The position numbers were made by a program, and so were the translations under genes. A DNA stretch of 60,000 nt, from NCBI RefSeq assembly GCF_037975245.1, contig NC_092568.1:2854001-2914000 (forward strand). The letters run 5' to 3'. The notes beneath the pieces are model-generated. The model did not search any database and was not told where the DNA came from. It saw nothing but the letters and a program-made list of their open reading frames with translations. This document shows, piece after piece, positions 58,815 to 60,000 of the stretch. Source of the stretch: Apostichopus japonicus (Eukaryota; Echinodermata; Holothuroidea; Aspidochirotida; Stichopodidae). The stretch's first letter is position 1. Each line of letters opens with the position of its first letter.

Positions 58815-60000
58815 ATATTAGAGATTGAACTTCGTGGAGCCAAGATCATTACTGCACAGACGGCATTAGCTGGAGGTGTCAGTCTTTTAATTTATAGAAC
58901 TTGAGTATTTGGCATTGATTAGAGGATGAGATGGATTCGTTTCTTTGGGCCACAATCACGAAATTCTTGTTAAGTTTGCTCGAAGGGACTTGTTATAGTC
59001 TAGCCGCTAAAATTTCTTCCGTAATTATTAATATCGTGTAAAAACGAGTCTGTACCAGGAACGTACCGTACTTTTTTTCTCTCTCTATAAAGGTCTCTTT
59101 ATAATGGTAGCTATAACAACAAAAAATAGACTAGGACATTTTATGCATGCAGTTGCACTATTCGTCGCGAGTTCAGACTACGATGGTTTGACTATAGTAT
59201 ATGTCCATTGTTTGTTGTTGTTGCCAGATAGCATTTGTATAAGTTGATTGCACGAAAGGTCATATCATATATATATATTCTAACAGTGCAGAGAGTAATT
59301 ATGTCTGGTAGGCGCAGTATAGCCTTCTTGGTGCCCATATTCTGCTAGACAGTGGTTTGTTTCAGACTAACAAACACTGAAAACATTTTTTTTGTGTGCA
59401 AATATTAAGCAAATTAACAAAATTATTTTGCCCATAGCAAAATGCGAATGTGTATGTAGCAGCCTATATAGAGCAAATCATAATGATCATCCTCATTTAA
59501 TATATAAATCAACTATTTTACCCAATTTACTGAGAGTGAGTTTCTCAATCAGGAAGTTACACTATAATCTGGTCTTCTAGTTCATTGAAAGGTAGTCTGT
59601 ATGGGACCCAAATTATAGCACTCTATAATTGCTAGAAGTTTTCAAAAAGTACTTTACTGGAGGTCTTTACTCTCCAAGTTGTTCCCAGACATTTTTAATT
59701 AAGGAACACACAAGATGACTGAATGTCCCAGTGAAGAAAATTTTTCTCGAAGGTTGTAATAAAAACAGTTTAAGAATTTTGACTAAAGGTGACCATATTT
59801 GAATTTCTAGCATATTTGGGGCCAATACAGCATATATACCTTTAACGTTGACCCCTATTTTTGTATTTTGATGATTCGCAGTAATATAAATCTAACCTTG
59901 TATAAACACACAAACCCTACACGAAAAGCACTCACAAAAGACCACTCTTAGATTTAGAAAGCTGTATACCGAAAACTAAACAGCAGTAATATCAACTAAT

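Larger units (their letters stand above)
52194..60000 (+). other. P450 intron and/or downstream region, no further exon found
   Basis: I looked for the expected next clan 2 exon (a W..xRR motif) and for the heme motif FxxGxRxCxG on the + strand and found neither. Visible contents are the SINE at 56170, the dispersed repeat at 57240, a MITE fragment near 58090, G-runs at 55491 and 56257, a promoter-like patch at 58722 and a 27-base T-run at 58453-58479. The remainder is AT-rich and unassigned. Confidence 0.5.

Overview
This is a eukaryotic, AT-rich, repeat-laden nuclear window. The protein-coding content is two split genes, both on the + strand. The exon/intron structure, vertebrate-like LRRC57 orthologue, clan 2 cytochrome P450, tRNA-derived SINEs, hAT-type and other miniature DNA transposons and a decayed L1/Tx1-type LINE point to a metazoan. 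A marine deuterostome, most plausibly an echinoderm such as a sea cucumber, is my best guess. That guess rests on overall repeat style and protein similarity recalled from memory, not on a search.

Region 1 (1-20840): the 3' four coding exons of LRRC57 (leucine-rich-repeat-containing protein 57) at 2948-3083, 9252-9520, 20437-20622 and 20757-20840. Together they encode 224 residues in one continuous frame with clean GT/AG junctions. The first coding exon (about 28 N-terminal residues in the human protein) is not in the window. The long introns (about 6.2 and 10.9 kb) are full of repeats: a tRNA-derived SINE, a 1.2-kb element with a terminal palindrome, an inverted-repeat family sharing an ACCTGTCTCCCACTCC core, a TTAA-flanked MITE, two degenerate tandem arrays and a hAT miniature element with an 8-bp target duplication.

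Region 2 (20841-51816): about 31 kb with no gene I can recognise. It holds a decayed minus-strand L1/Tx1-type LINE (22082-24190) split by a 370-bp hAT insertion, long (TA)n arrays, ATT/AAT arrays, a compound (GGAC)n/(GATCGAAC)n array, many very long G or C runs, several perfect inverted repeats and dispersed repeats. One possible minus-strand signal-peptide exon lies at 38250-38390 and is weakly supported.

Region 3 (51817-60000): the first coding exon of a microsomal clan 2 cytochrome P450 (51833-52193), followed by intronic sequence in which I find no further P450 exon. The heme-binding half must lie beyond the window if the gene is intact. This tail carries a tRNA-derived SINE, a repeat also present at 35.9 kb, and a small promoter-like patch near 58.7 kb with two inverted CCAAT boxes.

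The two genes have no evident functional connection: LRRC57 is a small LRR protein and the P450 an ER mono-oxygenase. I found no operon-like, CRISPR or defence-type system. The most interesting material is repeat biology: nested transposons, nuclear-receptor-like DR1 motifs in repeats, a splice-competent pseudo-exon in LRRC57 and near-perfect hairpins.
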